The notes under the pieces are model-generated. The model ran no database searches. It was not told the origin of the DNA and saw only the letters and a program-made list of their open reading frames with translations. A DNA stretch of 64,000 bases from Leucaena leucocephala (Eukaryota > Streptophyta > Magnoliopsida > Fabales > Fabaceae), in the NCBI GenBank assembly GCA_037074615.1, contig CM073519.1, forward strand, positions 29,285,001-29,349,000. Direction: 5' to 3'. The position numbers and the translations under genes were made by a program. Below, piece by piece: positions 34,569 through 46,994 of the stretch. Positions within the stretch are counted from its first letter, which is position 1, and each line of letters opens with the position of its first letter.

Positions 34569-34856
34569 AGTAGTAGAGCATTGAAAGAAAGAATAATGAT
34601 ATAAGTCCTCTCTCTGTATTATGATGAGTTATTAAAGATGATAAGAATGCATGATGATATGGGAATGAGAGTTAAAGTGTGCGGATACTCAAAGAATTCC
34701 GCTAGATACTCAGATGAGAAAGAAGTAGTTGCACTAAAAAGTATGATGAGCTGTTAATAGAAACTCCTGAATATAGCAGTATTCGAGAGAGTTTAATATG
34801 AAAGAAATGGACACTACTCACAAGTCCAGTATAGTGAGGAGTCCATATATAGATAA

Positions 34857-35099
34857 ATGCATAGCAAGAAGGTAAGTAATAGAATGAACTGGAGTTCAAC
34901 TCTGAGTGAGTTGATTCATGACAAAAGGATGATCATCGTAAGATATGAAGAATTGCGAATTGCTGATAGAAAAGTCAAGCAGTTGCGGAATAAGCAGATT
35001 CCTTTAGTTAAAGTGATCTGGAAAGGTTTGACTGAACAAGAGGCTACATGGGAAACAGAAGAAAAGATGAGAGAAAAGTACCCTGAATTATTGGTATAG
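34857..35099 (+). pseudogene. Chromodomain tail fragment in C
   Basis: The open frame from ATG at 34857 becomes recognisable at about 34950, with ADRKVKQLRNKQIPLVKV followed by WKGLTEQEATWETEEKMREK and a natural stop at 35097-35099. It is the C-terminal half of a Tekay chromodomain with its conserved Trp intact, sitting in its normal place before the polypurine tract. W and X, otherwise alike here, lack it. It looks like a piece taken from an autonomous element, not a gene of its own; the upstream codons are unrelated sequence. Confidence 0.75.
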
Positions 35100-35134
35100 G
35101 ATAGATGTAATGTAAATTTCGGGGACGAAATTTA

Positions 35135-35152
35135 TTTTTAGGGGGAGAGAAA
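35135..35152 (+). other. Polypurine tract of C
   Basis: TTTTTAGGGGGAGAGAA-type tract directly before the 3' LTR, after the inverted repeat AAATTTC / GAAATTT that precedes gypsy tracts in this clade. Confidence 0.85.
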
Positions 35153-37975
35153 TGTAATATCCTTAATCTTCTGTACTGGTTCCTATGTACAGATTAAACG
35201 GAATATATGAGCTCTGTTTCAGGAAAAACATGTGTACCCTTATGTAAAGAAAAGGATTAAATTGCAAAAGAAAGGAAATTAAGGGACCTAAACACAATTA
35301 TGGAAAGTTTAAAGTTAGGAATGAAAGGAAGACAAAAATATGGGGTCTTAAAGTGTAATTTTAGCCAAATTAAGGGACTTAATTATAAAGAAGGAAAAGT
35401 TCCCTGGGGCTAAAGTATAATTAAAGAAAATAGGCCAGAAGTGGATTGCACCGCCCGACAGCATTTCAGTCCCAGATTCTACCAGAAGGTAGGGCAGGTG
35501 ACGCCAGGTAACCAAGCCTAATACCGGAATTTTTGAAGACTCCAGATAGCCAGAAATGGACTGATCGTCCAAAAGTTATAAAAATTTATACCGGATACCC
35601 TAGATTTCAGATATAAGTGGGAAAATACAGGATGATGCGCCTTTATGGGCGGATGTCGGGAAACTGACAGGATACCGATAGGAGGTCTGTAGGAAAAGTT
35701 ATTCACAAAATAAAAAAATCCAGACGGAGTGTGAGGCCTCCGGGGATCCGGGTAGGAGATTTATCGGTATTTTTAAAGAGGCTGAATGCGATCGGATGAC
35801 TTCGGTCAGATGACCGTTATAACCCCCAAGGATGCCTGAACACAGTAGGACACTATATCTGGGAAAAAGAGCCGGTGTCCGGAAAAGGTATATACTCGGT
35901 AAATAATAGTTAAAATATTCAATGAATTGTGTTAAAGGAAGATTCCTCGTAATGCGTTCCATACAGGTAATGGACCCAGGAAGCCCGAAAATGGCGCCAT
36001 TAGAGGCCCAATAAGACTCTTGGGCTGATAGGTGGGCCAGTGTCCAGCAGAACCCTGGAAAAGTGCGAAATTACGAAAATGCCCCTATGTTGTACAAAAA
36101 GGGCAGCAGATGAATATAGGGTATTCTGGTCATTTTGGATAGACCCAGAGGTCAAGACATGTCTAAATAAGGTTGACTAGAGCCAGTATAAGCTTTAACC
36201 GGGTCCAGAAAGGTGTGAAATGACGATTTTGCCCTTAGGGATTAAAATAGGACAAGATAGGGCACCAAGGGCATTTTGGTCATTTCGCAAGGGATCTGTA
36301 ATTGAGTCTGGACCCAGTATTAAAAACTTAATGATATAAAGGGTCTAGATACTAAATGTGAGGTCAGTAGACATAAAAAGGATCTTCAGAAACATCAGAT
36401 TCAGAAAACGGCACGTTTTTCAAGGCGATGGACCGGGCCGGTACCAGATTGGACCGGAAAGCTTCCAGAACCTCCAAATTTCGTCACATGAAGAATATGG
36501 GTGGTGAGGTGTCCTATGAGGTGTCCCATGAGGTGTCCAGGGTGATGCAGTAAAAAGAATTAATGAAAATAGGAAATTCCAGGAAAAACCAGGACCACAT
36601 GTTCAGATGGCTTCAAAATTACAAGAATGCCATCCATTAAAGCTATAAATACCCCCTTCCCCTCCCATTTTATGCATCCCACGTTTTTGGCAAGAAAAGA
36701 GAGAGAAAGAAGAGAGAGAAGGAGAAAGAAAGAAAGAAAGGAAGTTCTGGTGGAGTTGGAAGTAGTAAGGAAGTTCTGAAGCTCTGCTTTTGAGGTAATA
36801 ACTAATCTTAGCTCTTATGTAATGTATTTGTGATGTGTTGTTTTGTTTAGTTGATTGTTGTCCTATATGTTATGCTTGAAGCTCTATTCCAATGCTATGA
36901 TCATATGTTATTGAATATGGAAGCATGCATCATACTTATCTGTACACAGTCACAAGCAAGCACCGTCACTTTGCATTACATATTTTGTTATGATTGTTGT
37001 TACTGGGATTCTTTTGAATCTCATTCCCAAACATAACATTACAGGGGAGGTTCTGTCAAAATAAAAGTTGGAAATCTTAAGAGACGCCGGTAGGCTGCCG
37101 AAATTCCGACAACGAAGATGGAACAAAGAAAGGAACTGATACGTACTGTGTACGTAGTGCTGTCTAAGGAGGCTGGAAGTGAGTGGACCCAGCAGGTTCA
37201 TCCAGTCTTTCCTGGGTACTACGTAGAATGGTAGTTCGCATAAGGGAATTACCGAATCGGTACAACATCAGTTACTTTCTAAAGAAGAATTGCAGCAGTT
37301 ATGCTGCCGGTTTTTAGACAGAAAAGGATGTAATAAAATATGAGGGAGTTAATCATGCACTAATATATAACAGTTGATTATTTATTAATTGTTATCTGGC
37401 CTGTATGACTGATATGTGTTGGCTGTAGGCTTGAGTATGTAAAGACTAAATGCTGAAAATAGGCTCAGTGAACAGTAACTCGTGAAGACCCATTCATGTT
37501 TGATAAATCATTAAAAATAGTAAATGGTTGAATTAATGTACGAAATTTTTAGGGTAAAAAGTAGACATACTAAGATTTAATTTGGTATATAGAATGTCTA
37601 ATTTGGATGTATACACGAAAAGATATAAATTGTTAAATTTGGGACTAGAATGCTAGATTCAGGAGAAAGTCATTGGATGAACAGTAAGATTGAAACATTG
37701 ACCCACGTGAAATTTGTCAAGGATTGGTCAACCAATGATTTTTCCCTGAAATATATTTGAGTTAGCTTCATGTAGCAATTTGAACCACTTCATTTCAATT
37801 TTTATAGAATTAGTTATAAATTTTCAAAATCAGGTCACTCATCTGGAATTTGCCACAGTGAACAGTGCTCGATATGAATAAAATTCCAGATTAAGTGTTT
37901 AGACTTCAATGACCCTGAAAGTGGTTTCAGTGCTACTGAATGGTCCCTAAGATGTATAAATATAAGGATGTGACA
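35153..37975 (+). repeat. 3' LTR of C
   Basis: 2823 bp, co-terminal with the 5' LTR at both ends and differing at two positions that I noticed. The hairpin is at 37004-37023. Confidence 0.96.
36644..36651 (+). promoter_or_regulatory. TATA box, C 3' LTR
   Basis: Same TATAAATA and GA-rich leader as the 5' LTR. It could start transcription outward into D LTR sequence. Confidence 0.55.
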
Positions 37976-37980
37976 CAATA

Positions 37981-38807
37981 AGCCCATAATAAGGCCCAAA
38001 TGGCGCCATAATGAGCCCATTAAGGTGACTGGACAGTTAAGTGGGCTAGAGACCAGAGCAGTCTAGGAAAAGTGCTAAATTATGAAAAATGCCCCTGAAT
38101 GCCCATATTGTACCCGTAGTGGATGGAGGTCATTTTGGTCACTCTAGACAGGCTAAAAACGTGTCATATAGTATAAAGAGGATTATTTAGAGCCCATATA
38201 CACCCTAAGGTAGTATAAAGAGGTGTGAAATGACAATTTTGCCTATTTTGGTCATTTCTCAAGGGATGGATGGCAGATAAATATTCAGTATATCATTTTC
38301 AATGGTATGATAAGCCTAGATATTGATTTTTAGGACATAATACATATCCTGGTATATTATAAAAAAATTCAGAACAGAAAATAGTTCGGTTGTTGTGAAA
38401 CTGCTCTGATCGGTACCGGATTGGACTGAAATTTTTCCATAACCTTCTTTACATGGGTAACATGCCACCTAACCCTCTTAGGTGTCCCATGAGCTGTCCC
38501 ACATGATGTCATAATTATTCATTTTATAAAAAGTTAAATCCAAGGTTAAATGTGAGCCTTTAGATCAAATAGTAACCAAATCAATCTTGGCCATCCATTT
38601 CAACCCAAATTTCTCTATAAATACCCCCTATTCAGATCACTTCGGCATGCATGGTGAACCATAGGGAAACTCTTGCAAAATTTCCATTCAACCAAGAAAA
38701 AAGCAACCAAAGTGAAGTAACAAGCAAAGTAATAAGCTCCCTTGATCTTTAGCTTTGTTCTAGCAAGTTAGCTCATGGTTTTAAGGCGTTTTCATGCTAT
38801 ATTTCCC
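37981..38807 (+). repeat. D LTR fragment right of the C insertion
   Basis: Continues the LTR interrupted at 27574, from the CAATAAGCCC block through a TATA box to the TTTTCATGCTATATTTCCC region. There it jumps to A-element sequence at 38808. TTCCC (38803-38807) is common to both partners at the breakpoint. Confidence 0.8.
38616..38623 (+). promoter_or_regulatory. TATA box of truncated D LTR
   Basis: TATAAATA in TCTCTATAAATACCCCC. Confidence 0.5.
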
Positions 38808-39931
38808 AAGAAACACCTCTTACTCTTCCATTATGCCCACAGGGACTTTCACTATTCACGATTTAGTCCCTGAATTTTCACTTTCTTACAGTTTAGTCCC
38901 TAAACATCATTTGTATACTTATGGGACTCCTGCACAATAGGGTCTAGTAGCCTACCTTTTTTAGGCTACATACTAGGCTTCTAGGCATAAAAATTGGGAT
39001 ATGACATTTCTCCCACCTGAAAAGAAATTTTATCCTCGAAATTTGAGGTTCAAACCTCTATTCATTCTTTTATGAATAGTTTTCTTTGAGTAAAAAGTCC
39101 TTTTTATTTCATAACATTTTCTTAGCTCTTCTCAACCTCTATTACTATCTTTTATAACTTTGTGTATCTATGCCAAACTTTTGTGGTATTTACACCTTTT
39201 TCATATAACTGCATTCTGTCTTTACTCTATCTTAGACCCTTATCTTTGGGTCTTTACTAGCCTCTTCATCTCTTGATCCTTATCTGAAGGATCTATCTAC
39301 TCATACTTTTCCATTCTCAAAACATATGGGATTATCTTCTCTATTCCTCAGGCATACTTATACAAAACCTTTTGAATATCAGCACTCATACTTGAACTTA
39401 GACTCTATCTTCATTTAAGAGAAAACTAAGTTCAGTCTGTATATAATATAGGCTATTTGAGAAAAATCATTATAAGTAGGTTTCCTAGAGGAGTTAATCA
39501 ACTCGTCAAGCTTCTTACCTTAACTTCATCTTTGGTACTCATCTTTCCGGAGAGATACTGTACTATTCTCATTTCTTTATGGCTCATTATTTTCCTTAGG
39601 CTAGGTCTAACTGTGACCTCGAGATCTAACTGCGATCAACCATAAGCCTTTTCAGAATGTAACTGTGACTCTAAAGCTGTTAGGATCTAATTGTGACCTT
39701 TGAGCCATACTAGGATCTAACTGTGACCCTCTAGAATCCTCTATGATTCGGTTGTACTGTATCATCATCTCTGGAAGATCTCATCCAACAGACTAAGTTA
39801 TAAGGTTAACTGCTTCCACTTGTTGATAACTCAATAAAAAATTTAAAATACATTCAGTAGCCCATATTATTTAACAAGACTTTACTTATTTTCTCTTACT
39901 CAGGAGTTCCTTCTCATCTTTCTTACTCTGT
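38808..39931 (-). repeat. Duplicate of the A LTR start and A internal end
   Basis: 38808-39006 is the U3 start of a group-A LTR, 39007-39024 its polypurine tract (mutated), and 39025-39931 the A internal end. Together they match about 14675-15801, up to the very junction where D inserted. The A/D junction therefore occurs twice in the window. The copy has lost 3 bp of the GTTGT duplication. This is a copied insertion junction, not a second insertion. Confidence 0.8.
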
Positions 39932-40546
39932 TGTCATATCCCCAATTTTCTGACCTGATATACCTGTACAGTTTATCTGCAATAGATATAAGATTCTTCG
40001 AATAAACTGTATCAGATTTCAAAAAGAAAGGGAACGATTAATAACTAAGGAAAGAATAGGGACCAAAATGCAAATTGAAAAGTTTGAAGACAAAAAGTTG
40101 AAGTAGAAATAAAAGGAGGGACCTAAATGCAATTAATGAATAGTTCAGGGACTAAAGTGGAATTATTCAAAAGTTAAGGGACCTAAATGTAAATATGGAA
40201 AAGTTGAGCCAAAACATGCCAAAAATGCCTAGAATCATATCAAACCCAAATTTTACCAGTAGATAGACAAAAATATTCCGGTCAGTTTAACGCAACACAG
40301 AATTTTGATTTGAGGTCCAGATTAATTGATATAAATTTATGAAGTCAGAAGGAATTATTACAGTATTTTTTGGATCTCATAATCAAATGAGACCTTATAG
40401 AAAATTCATATATTTAATATATGAATTTATAAAATTGAGAGAGCCAGAAAAGGAATCCTATAGAAACCATATGGTATTTTACAGTGAAATAAAATACCTG
40501 ATAAATAGGACCAGGAGAGTTGTATTGTAAATTGGGCCATAAAGGA
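39932..40546 (+). repeat. D 3' LTR, first part
   Basis: Starts TGTCATATCCCC after the duplicated A segment and is interrupted by the A' solo LTR. It continues at 48263. Joined length is about 3.19 kb, the only complete D LTR here. Confidence 0.8.
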
Positions 40547-42851
40547 TAACATCCTCCTTTTCTTACATCTTAGGGACCATTCAGTAGCATTTGGAACCAC
40601 TTCTAGGGCCATTGAAGTCAAATCATATAATCTGGAATTTTACTCCCAGCGAGTAGTGTTCACTGTATAAATTCCAGCGGAGTGACCTGACTTTGAAAAA
40701 TCATAACTAATTCTAGAAAAATCAAAATGGAGTGTTTCAAATTGATAATCGAAGATAACTTAATGTTATTTCAGGGAAAAATGACTTATTGACCACGCCT
40801 TGACCAGGTCCATGTCAGTCAACGTCCAAATTTTTCTGTTCCTCCAGCGTTTTGTCCCTGATTCTAGCATTCTGGTCCCAACTTTGATAAATCATATCTT
40901 TATGTGTAGACATCCAAATGAGACGTTCTATATATCAAATTGAAGCTTGGAATGTCTACTAATTACTGGAAAAATATCATACATTTGTTCAATCATTTAC
41001 TATTTATAATTACAGCTCGAATGTCACTGCCTCACCACTAGTTACTGTTCATAATGACAATTTCCAGCAATTATACATACATGAATCACATATCAATCAT
41101 ACTAAGCAATTAACATCTCTTCATGCATCTTTATCTCCTCCATCTTGAGAAGACCTGCTGTAATTGGATTGATATGGAAGGGGTGAGATTTATGGGAAAA
41201 TCTCAGTAGCGAACAGTACTAAACAATACATGCATTAATATGAATACTTGTGCTTGCTTGTGAAAGTGTTACCATTGAATAATGTACATGCTTCCATGTT
41301 ACATATGAAATACAATTGGCCAAAGTAATCATAGGAACAGAGCTTCATACATAAGCACATGTTCAACACAATTCAACAAAGCCAAAGCACATCAAGCATA
41401 ACATTCAATGCATACAAGTTTAGGATTAGTTTACTACCTGGCATATAGCCTTCCTCTAGCTTTTAGCCTTTGCTCTAAGATTCATTCTTTTCATAGGTCA
41501 GAGCATATACATAGCATAATAATATCTTCATTATTATTCTATCAGCATAGTGTCATATCCTAATTTTTTCCCTATCTGTATCGTACTGATAGTGGAAAGA
41601 GGTTTAGAAAGGATTATGACGTAGATAAGAAGGAATGATAAAGGTTATATGAGTACTGCAGAAGGAGAAGGACTACAACGCAAAGTAGAAAAGGTTAAAG
41701 GCCAAAAGTTAAAGTAGAAACAAGATTTGGGCAAAAAGTGATAATTTCCAAAAGTTATGGGACTTAAATGTAATTAAGTAAAAATTTAAAGGGCAAAATT
41801 GTAATTATAGAAACATCAGCCCGAAAAGGGTTATAACTGCCCAGAAGTATTTTAGTCCCATATTCCATCAGTAAATAGAGGAAGGTATGCTGGATAATCT
41901 GACATGATATAGAAATTTTATTAGGGCTCCAGACAGCAGATTTATCTTATAGTCTAAAAGTTATCTGAAATTTTATTAGATTTCATGGACTTCAGATATA
42001 AGTGGGCAAATTACAGGAAAGTGTGCCCTATAGTGTCAGATGTCCTGGATCTGATAGAACTCCAGAAGAAGTTCTGTATAAAAAGTTATTCACATATCAG
42101 TGAATTTTGACAGGAGTTTGTTAACACCCGTGATCCGATAATGAAACTTATCGATATGTAAGCCTGGATAGAATGAGATCAGATGACCTCATATATAGGC
42201 CCATAATGATGCCAAGGAAGGCCCAAAACCCAGGGTACCAGTCTATCAGTAGAAGGGGCCAATGCTAGAAAAAGTGCAAAATTACGAAAATGCCCCTGGA
42301 TGCCCAGATTGTACCAGGGATGGATGAAGGGTATTTTGGTCATCTGGGACATGCTAAAAACGTGACACATGGTATAAATATGATTATTTGAGCCAATATA
42401 TGCCCTGAGGCAGTACAAAGAGGGGTGAAATGACAATTATGCCCTTAGGGTCAATATAGTGTAAGAAAAGACACCAAGGGTGTTTTGGTCATTTCCCAAG
42501 GGATCTGTAATTAATTTGTGGCCAGTACAAGTATGTCAATGGTGTGGGAACCCTAGACATTGATTTCTAGGACATAATACATATCCTGGTATATTATAAA
42601 AAATTAGGAACAGAAAACAATCCGATTGCTGTGAAATTGCACCGATCGGTACCGGATTGGACTGAAATTTTTCTAGAAGCTTCCTAGCACGGTGAGCACG
42701 CCACATAACCCCTTGAAGTGTCCCTTGAGCTGTCCCACATGATGTCATAATTATGATTTTATGAAAAAGATAAATCCAAGATTAAATGTGGGCCTTTAGA
42801 TCAAATAGTAACCAAATAAATCTTGGCCATTCATTTTTCTTGGATTTTGGC

Positions 42852-42859
42852 TATAAATA
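42852..42859 (+). promoter_or_regulatory. TATA box of B solo LTR
   Basis: TATAAATA in GGCTATAAATAC, as in the copy at 20567. Confidence 0.55.
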
Positions 42860-44702
42860 CACCTCAATTCTATTTCAGAACCATAAGCTCATGTACCCTT
42901 GGGGAAGCCCTTGCAAAATGGAAACTCAAGCCAAAACAAAGAAGATTCAAGGTTCCAAAGTTCAAGCAAGCTAGAGATTAAAGGTAAGCAATCTTTCCTA
43001 GCTTATTCTCCTTTGATTTGGGAGCTTGAACTTAGGGTTTTGGTGGGAGAAAAGTTGAGTTTTCTCTAAGGGATGGTGCTGCCCAAAAACCTTAAAGGAA
43101 AGGGGAAAGAAGAAATTAAAGTTAGAACCATATGATTGAAGCTTAAACAAGCTAGTTAAGTGGTTGGTTGTTGAATCAAATTGATATTCTTGACTTTGCC
43201 ATGGTGTGCCCTGTTCGGTATACACTGTTCATGAGGGAAGAAAATTTAATTTCAATGATTTAATGCTTCCATTGAGTTTGTATGATGATTTTGTGTAGGA
43301 TTGGAAAGGTTTTGAACCTTGGAAACATTAAAATCTCAAGGTTGTAGTCGTTGAGATTCCTTACAGTTACTGTTCACTCGCATGAACAGTGATTAGAATT
43401 TCATGATTTTGATAGTTCCAATGGTTTTAAAATGAATGAGTTCAAAAGATGAAATTATGTAGGGTAAAGTCAAGACATCAATTGATTCAAGATCCAAGTG
43501 GATTAGTGAATATTAGGGAAAGGGATGACAATAAAGAGTGTAACGAAGTTAATCTTGAACATGGTTGGAGTTCATGAGTCCTAATGAATTATGTTGTGAA
43601 TATGAATTTGTTTAGGACCTTGAAACATCCAAGAACATGTTGAGAAGTGATTGACATAAAGGCTTATTGGTTGGAAAGCTTGGGAGCAAATGCTAAAGAT
43701 CAAGAGGAAAGCTTAAGTGCAAGGTAGTGGACTTACTTCTTTATGTGCTTGATGTGGTATGCTTTTGTGTTGACATGTATATGATATTTTAATGATGTTG
43801 TGACATGATAAATGATGTTGAATGTGTTATGAATAACATGTTTCCATGCCCATGCACTTTATGTAAAAGTATATAGCATGATGGCATGTCACTAATCAAA
43901 GAAAGTTAATGAAATTACATATCATGCATTAGCATCCATCTTACATATTTAAGTGGTAATGTTTGCTACTGAGATTCCCTAGAATCTCACTCTCCCATAA
44001 CCAACCAATTTAGGTCAAGCATGAAGAAAAGGTATGCATGGAGAAGAGCTAAAGAATGGAAGAAAGGAAGTGAAGTATTGAGATTTTAGCATATACTATA
44101 AATTGTCCATGTATGTAAATGCCATGTAAGGTGTCCATTTATGTGATAAAACTATTGTAACACTTATGGCATATTTACATGATGTATATGAATGTTAAGA
44201 AGCTTATTTGATGGCCTGTGCATGATGAAACAATTATTGGAAATGAAAGAAAAGAAACTAAAATGGTAAAAATGTAGGTCCTGAAGCAGTTTTGTTGTAG
44301 CTTCAGTTTGACCTAGCAAATGAAGGAATTAATTCACGAAATTTTATGAGCATGTATTACACATCCAGATATTTACATGCATAGGTGGAATGTTTCCTTT
44401 GGATGTGTATATCAAGAGAAATGAATTTCCAAAGTAAGGGACCAGAATCTGTTTCCAGAGTTTTTGACTAAATGAATAGTAAAATTCAACAAATAAACTG
44501 TATCAATTGGAGAATCATTTGGTCTGGAAATTATTTTTCCCTTAAATTTTAAGATGTTATCTTCATGTAACTTTTTGAACCACCTCATTTCGAGTTTTCT
44601 AGAATTAATTATGATTTTCTGAAGTTCATTGCGTAATTTGGAATACCATATGAACAGTAACCCGAGAAAGAGTAAAATTCCAGATTTGGCTAATGGACTT
44701 CC

Positions 44703-46571
44703 TGTAAGGAATTGGAAGACACGCAGCGGAAATTAATTTAAAAATTTTTCCATTCCTTGCCAGGATCTACCGTATGTGTTTAAGTCAAGTGGGAAGAAGT
44801 ATTACCCTTAGTGTGCCTCAGCGACTTCCACAGCTTTCGGTCACAACGTTCACAGCTTCTCTCTACGGCTCGTGCTCCCTTTCTGATCACAAGAAGTCGA
44901 CGACTTAGGTCGGCTTCCTCTACTGGTATCCACACGAACAGCGTTCCAACCACGAACGACGTGCTAGCGTCTCTTGTCCCTCCAGGGCTTTCTCAAGAGT
45001 TCGTCCTCTCCGTCTCTATTTTGGCAGTTTCTTATCTGCAAACCTTTTGCAGAGTCCCCTTCGGCCTTTCTATGTTCTATATGTTTCTCTGTGCAAAATG
45101 CAGCTCCTAAAATCAGATATATAGGATGCTATGCGTTTTTCTCTGTCAACCAAATTGGATTTTGGAGTTAATCTTATATTAATTCCAAAATTAATACAAT
45201 ATCATATATTGTATAATTTTATAAGAAACTAATTAAATAAATAATATCAAATCCGTCCCACAGATTTAATTACCCATTTATTTAATTTTAAATAAAGATG
45301 AGACTGAACTATATTTGATTTATTCTCATAAATCAAATTTGAGATATCCTATCAATTTGAATTTCGAATTTCAAACGTGATAGAGATTTAATTTATCCTT
45401 ATAAATTAAATCTTATAAATATCTCTTATATGAGATATCCTATCAATTTGAATTTCGAATTTCAAACATGATAGAGATTTAATTTATCCTTATAAATTAA
45501 ATCTTATAAATATCTCTTATATGAGATATCCTATCAATTTGAATTTCGAATTTCAAACGTGATAGAGATTTAATTTATCCTTATAAATTAAATCTCATAT
45601 ATACATATAATGTATATATACGAATTTATATATATACGAATATAAATATAAATAAATATATATACATCTATCCTGGATCATTCATTAAATCTGGACATGT
45701 CTTAGATTCAATGAATCTGGACATCATAGCTCGTGTTGGGCTATTTTGTGTGCGACCCTGTAGGCCCATATGAAGTTGGCAGTGGGCCATTTGCTATACT
45801 AGCCCACAAGTCGCAAGTGGTCTCTAGCAAGACATAACGACTACCCAAATCATATGAGGATCGATAAACGATGTAACCTTTTATACAACCATATCATGTC
45901 CCTTCTGTCACGTGATATTTTGGTCATGGATAAGGCATGGATAATGTCATCCTCCTATTCCTGACCGTTACTTTCTCGATCCCTGAGTAGTCTGACTATA
46001 GAAATGGAACTACCTTTCCATTACAGTATGGCCATACATTTCTCAGACTCACTCATCGAGGGGCCCAGTAATATCTCTCTACGAATGTGAGGGACAAATT
46101 CCATCTTGACCATTCACATTTCTCCGCATGAAAAACCACTAAGGCCGAACATAGTCTTTATGATCACTCGGTCAAAAGTGACTTTTGACTAGGTCAAAGC
46201 TGAGCGTTTTGTCATGTAGGAATCCATGATGATCTCAGGTCAAAGGGCGTATTGACATGGTTTGTATATGAGAGAAGCTTATGACGTTACCCATGCAGTT
46301 CTCTCATAGCGGGTCGGTCCAGCACCTTGTACTCTTACATGTGCTTATGACTTTGATTTATATCTCTATACATCTTCAAAGTCATACTGGTCTTATTTCA
46401 TCTGTGCTCCCGCATAGATGATCGACCAGGGACATTTAGGATAATATCATGAATTATCCAAGGATGGTCATCATAGTAAACATGCAAATAATATGATAAC
46501 TCAATTAATAAATTCATAAATCCATAATGTTCATAAGACAATGATTGGCCCCTAGGGCACGATTTCCAACA
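44703..46571 (-). mobile_element. Copia (Angela-like) solo LTR
   Basis: 1869 bp. On the minus strand it runs TGTTGGAAAT (46571) to ATTCCTTACA (44703), with a perfect target duplication CTTCC (44698-44702, 46572-46576). The uninterrupted target is visible at about 22551. The GC-richer end (44800-45110) holds a 99-codon plus-strand frame that is antisense to the LTR and that I do not take as a gene. Confidence 0.93.
45341..45605 (+). repeat. 91-bp tandem repeat in Copia LTR
   Basis: Units start at 45341, 45432 and 45523. Each holds the perfect 12-bp-stem palindrome GATTTAATTTAT / ATAAATTAAATC with a CCTT loop. The other Copia LTR has two units (palindromes near 4513 and 4604). Confidence 0.85.
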
Positions 46572-46986
46572 CTTCCAAGGTCTTGTAAGTGGTTCTAAAT
46601 GCTACTGAATGGTCCCTAAGACGTATAAAAGTAAGGATGTTACACATAGCTCTACTTAACTCATACTTAACTAAGGGTGATATCCTTAATCTGACATTCC
46701 CCTGTCTTTCTTTCTACCTTTAGCTACCTTTATTAATAGAGATATTTCTCTATTCTAATCACTAAGAGCAATCCTCTACTTTATTAGAACAGGGACTAGA
46801 TAACTTTCTTACCTCATTCCTAAACTTTGTCTAGTCCCTCGGCTCCTCAGACAGCTCCTGGCTCCACCAGAACTCCTTCCTTTCTTTCCTTTCTTTCTTT
46901 CTTCCTCTCTTTCTCTCTTTCTCTCTTCTTTATCTTCCTATTCTTGCTAGATCCGTGGTGTGCCTTGAAATGGGAGGGGAGTGACC

Positions 46987-46994
46987 TATTTATA
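46987..46994 (-). promoter_or_regulatory. TATA box of A' LTR
   Basis: Sense-strand TATAAATA before a long GA-rich leader (CT-rich on the plus strand, about 46880-46930). Confidence 0.5.

Larger units (their letters stand above)
31235..34850 (+). other. Non-coding internal core of C
   Basis: About 3.6 kb with no meaningful frame, colinear with X (10110-10755, 11163-13007, 54345-54930) and, in part, with A (50845-52426 inverted). The kept landmarks are two AGAGC/GCTCT hairpins (32935-32949, 32985-33000), the CGCAGTTAGATCCT-type repeats (about 33306-33415), a four-hairpin array (34331-34441) and short tandem repeats. Conservation across element groups without coding capacity suggests cis-acting RNA or DNA functions. 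Confidence 0.75.
27575..37975 (+). mobile_element. Complete young non-autonomous C element
   Basis: 10,401 bp: 5' LTR 27575-30397, primer site 30401-30412, internal 30398-35152, polypurine tract to 35152, 3' LTR 35153-37975. A perfect target duplication CAATA lies at 27570-27574 and 37976-37980. The two 2823-bp LTRs are the same length. By eye I find only two differences (27622 A / 35200 G and 28619 G / 36197 A). The internal region has an acidic ORF remnant, a long non-coding core shared with X, W and A, and the very end of a chromodomain. It has no gag core, protease, RT or integrase, so its movement must have been in trans. Confidence 0.96.
41551..46644 (+). mobile_element. Group-B solo LTR (split by Copia LTR)
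   Basis: TGTCATATCC to GGATGTTACA with a perfect target duplication CATAG (41546-41550, 46645-46649). About 3220 bp once the Copia LTR is removed. It has a TATA box at 42852 and a perfect 8-bp hairpin at 43970-43989. Confidence 0.93.

Noticed and set aside
44811..45110. 99-codon plus-strand frame
   Set aside because: Lies inside the Copia solo LTR, antisense to it. Composition reflects the GC-richer leader, and there is no domain and no counterpart kept open in the other copy.
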